Assembly: GCA_029287555.1 (NCBI GenBank)
Contig: JARFQX010000295.1
Coordinates: 1-7,026, forward strand
Length of the DNA stretch: 7,026 nt
Direction: 5' to 3'
Source: Rubripirellula sp.
GTDB taxonomy: Bacteria > Planctomycetota > Planctomycetia > Pirellulales > Pirellulaceae
This document shows positions 5,417-7,026 of this stretch, in pieces. Below the pieces are notes generated by a model, which saw only the letters and a list, made by a program, of their open reading frames with translations, made no database searches and was not told the DNA's origin. The position numbers and the translations under genes are program-made. Each line of letters begins with the position of its first letter. Position 1 is the first letter of the stretch.

Positions 5417-7026
5417 CAGCCTGACCTCGTTCAAATCCGGAATGGTGTTGTGGGAACGCTCTCAGCACCCGGTCTATTTCCGCCAGCATCGCTTTCGATT
5501 TGATCGGTTTGGTGACGTATCCGTCCATGCCTGCGTCAAGACATTTCTCCTTGTCTCCCTTCATCGCGTGGGCAGTCATCGCGATGATCGGCGTGTGTCG
5601 TCCCAATGATAGCTCTCGCCGGCGAATCTCTCCAGTTGCGTTGTATCCGTCCATGACCGGCATTTGAATATCCATCAGAACAGCATCAAAGTCCGTCGCG
5701 GACCACAATTGGACTGCCTCTTGGCCGTTGTTGGCCACGGTCACCTTGTGGCCCGCTTTGGCCAGGGCTCGCACCGCAAATCTTTGATTCACCTCATTAT
5801 CTTCAGCTAGCAATAACCGCAGTTCCCGCACCGCCGACTCAGCACTGGCATCTGGTTTCCCATGATCCGATGGCTGTGACTGTTCGACCCCGCCCACCGA
5901 CGAGGCAATCGCATCGAAAAGAAATGATTGCCTGGCAGGCTTGATCAGGTGGGCGGCGATGCCCAGTTGACGGCATCGCGTGCTATCGCCGCTACGATTC
6001 GCAGACGTCAGCAAGATGATCGGTATGTTGCGGAGCGTTTCACGTCCCTTGACTTGCTCGGCCAGCGTGAAGCCATCCATCTCCGGCATATTCACGTCAG
6101 ACAGGACGAGTTCGATTGGCCGGTCATTGAGCGATTGCTGCAGCAGCCGAAGACCTTCCTGAGCCGAATCGACCACCAGGGACTCCATGCCCCAGTTGCC
6201 CAGCATCTTCTCCAGAATGCGGCGATTGGTTTCGTTATCGTCGATCACCAGCACGCGTAGGCCGTGGAGATTTCTGGGCGGCGAAGCTTCCTGGCCGGCC
6301 AGTGGCTTTTCGCCAAGTTTCAGTTCGACGGTGAACAAGAAGGTCGTCCCTACTTCAGGCTGGCTTTCCACGTGCATTTCGCCATTCATCAAGTTGACAA
6401 GCCGCAAGCAGATTGCCAAGCCGAGACCGGTCCCGCCGTACTTGCGGGTTGTCGAAACGTCGGCTTGCTCAAAGGGCTGAAAGATCGTTTCCAATTTCTC
6501 CGCTGGCAATCCAATGCCGGTGTCTTTGACCGCGAAGCGGAGCCGAACGCGCTGCTCGTCCTGGTTGGCGACTTCAATCCGAACCACGATCTCGCCGCGC
6601 TCGGTGAACTTGATTGCATTACCGATCAGATTGACCAACACTTGGCGAAGGCGATGGACATCACCGACCAAGAACTCGGGTACTTCAGGATCGACATCAA
6701 AGGCCAATTCCAGTCCTTTACTGTGCGCCCGCGCCGCCATGGTGCTGAGAGTCTCCCCGATCCGCTCGCGCAGTTCAAACGGGACTGGATCCAAGTCAAG
6801 TTTCTTGGCTTCGATCTTCGAGAAGTCAAGAATATCGTTGATCAGAGTAAGCAGCGATTCTGCTGACGATTCAATTGTCGTAAGGAATTCGCGTTGTTCC
6901 TTGGTGAGCTCGGTGCCCAGGGCCAGTTCGGTCATTCCCATGATCCCATTCATGGGCGTACGAATTTCATGGCTCATGTTGGCCAGGAAGTCACTCTTTG
7001 CCTGATTGGCGGCTTCGGCCGCTTTG
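5400..7026 (-). CDS. Hybrid sensor histidine kinase with two receiver domains (5' end outside window)
   Basis: Partial: the frame is open to the window edge, so the N-terminal sensor part is missing and 541 residues are visible. The Met at 6977 lies inside the H-box (NMSHEIRTPMNG) and is not the real start. Counting from that Met: phospho-accepting His3; HATPase domain with N-box NLIGNAIKF (116-124), G1 DTGIG (152-156) and G2 GGTGLGLA (181-188); first receiver from about 240 with Asp246/Asp247, acceptor Asp294, Thr324 and Lys346; second receiver from about 386 with Glu392/Asp393, acceptor Asp436, Thr468 and Lys490. All catalytic residues are intact in every domain. Autophosphorylation on His would be followed by transfer to one or both receivers and then to the HPt protein, whose gene overlaps this one by 17 bp. 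The signal sensed, and whether the protein is membrane bound, cannot be told from the visible part. Confidence 0.95.
   Translation of the reverse strand, partial: KAAEAANQAKSDFLANMSHEIRTPMNGIMGMTELALGTELTKEQREFLTTIESSAESLLTLINDILDFSKIEAKKLDLDPVPFELRERIGETLSTMAARAHSKGLELAFDVDPEVPEFLVGDVHRLRQVLVNLIGNAIKFTERGEIVVRIEVANQDEQRVRLRFAVKDTGIGLPAEKLETIFQPFEQADVSTTRKYGGTGLGLAICLRLVNLMNGEMHVESQPEVGTTFLFTVELKLGEKPLAGQEASPPRNLHGLRVLVIDDNETNRRILEKMLGNWGMESLVVDSAQEGLRLLQQSLNDRPIELVLSDVNMPEMDGFTLAEQVKGRETLRNIPIILLTSANRSGDSTRCRQLGIAAHLIKPARQSFLFDAIASSVGGVEQSQPSDHGKPDASAESAVRELRLLLAEDNEVNQRFAVRALAKAGHKVTVANNGQEAVQLWSATDFDAVLMDIQMPVMDGYNATGEIRRRELSLGRHTPIIAMTAHAMKGDKEKCLDAGMDGYVTKPIKSKAMLAEIDRVLRAFPQHHSGFERGQADERGV
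5425..5428 (-). promoter_or_regulatory. Ribosome binding site of the HPt gene inside the kinase gene
   Basis: GAGG on the - strand, eight bases before the ATG at 5416 and within the last codons of the histidine kinase gene. It decides in favour of ATG 5416 over TTG 5434. Confidence 0.6.

Noticed and set aside
6264..6866. Forward frame of 200 codons opposite the histidine kinase
   Set aside because: It is the antisense of conserved HATPase and linker codons and shows no independent family motif or ribosome binding site.
6977..6977. Met at 6977 as the start of the histidine kinase
   Set aside because: It lies within the conserved H-box (FLANMSHEIRTP) and the frame continues open to base 7026, so it is internal and the gene is cut by the window edge.

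Overview
The window reads like part of a planctomycete-type genome, probably Pirellulaceae. This is inferred from Hanks-type Ser/Thr kinases, a kinase fused to a response regulator, long hybrid histidine kinases and moderate-to-high G+C. No rRNA or other marker confirms it. All genes seen are signalling genes or a membrane hydrolase. There is no tRNA, rRNA, IS element, CRISPR array or phage gene.

Left half, + strand: a short upstream region (1-202) leads into a compact soluble Ser/Thr kinase (203-1126) whose DFG motif reads DFR. After 35 bp comes a membrane-anchored alpha/beta hydrolase (1162-2730) with a GHSHGG nucleophile elbow and two probable transmembrane segments. The two genes look like an operon.

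Right half, - strand, convergent with the first pair across 50 bp: a three-gene phosphorelay whose gene order follows the expected phosphate flow. A hybrid histidine kinase (HisKA-HATPase-REC-REC; its 5' end lies beyond base 7026) overlaps by 17 bp an HPt protein (5072-5416). The HPt gene is followed by a 734-residue protein (2781-4985) made of REC, a degenerate NtrC-like AAA+ module and a complete Ser/Thr kinase. The predicted route is His to Asp to His (HPt) to Asp51, ending in a Ser/Thr kinase rather than a DNA-binding output.

Three points deserve attention. First, the AAA+ module has lost the Walker A lysine, the Walker B glutamate and the GAFTGA loop, so it is unlikely to be a sigma-54 activator and may be a scaffold or switch between REC and kinase. 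Second, the HPt gene ends at a UAG lying in an in-frame 18-bp tandem repeat whose sister copy has CAG. Past that UAG the frame stays open for 30 codons and ends overlapping the start of the response regulator-kinase gene, so the HPt gene looks recently shortened or read through. Third, the small + strand kinase carries Arg in place of the DFG glycine. Whether the two kinase systems interact cannot be decided from sequence.
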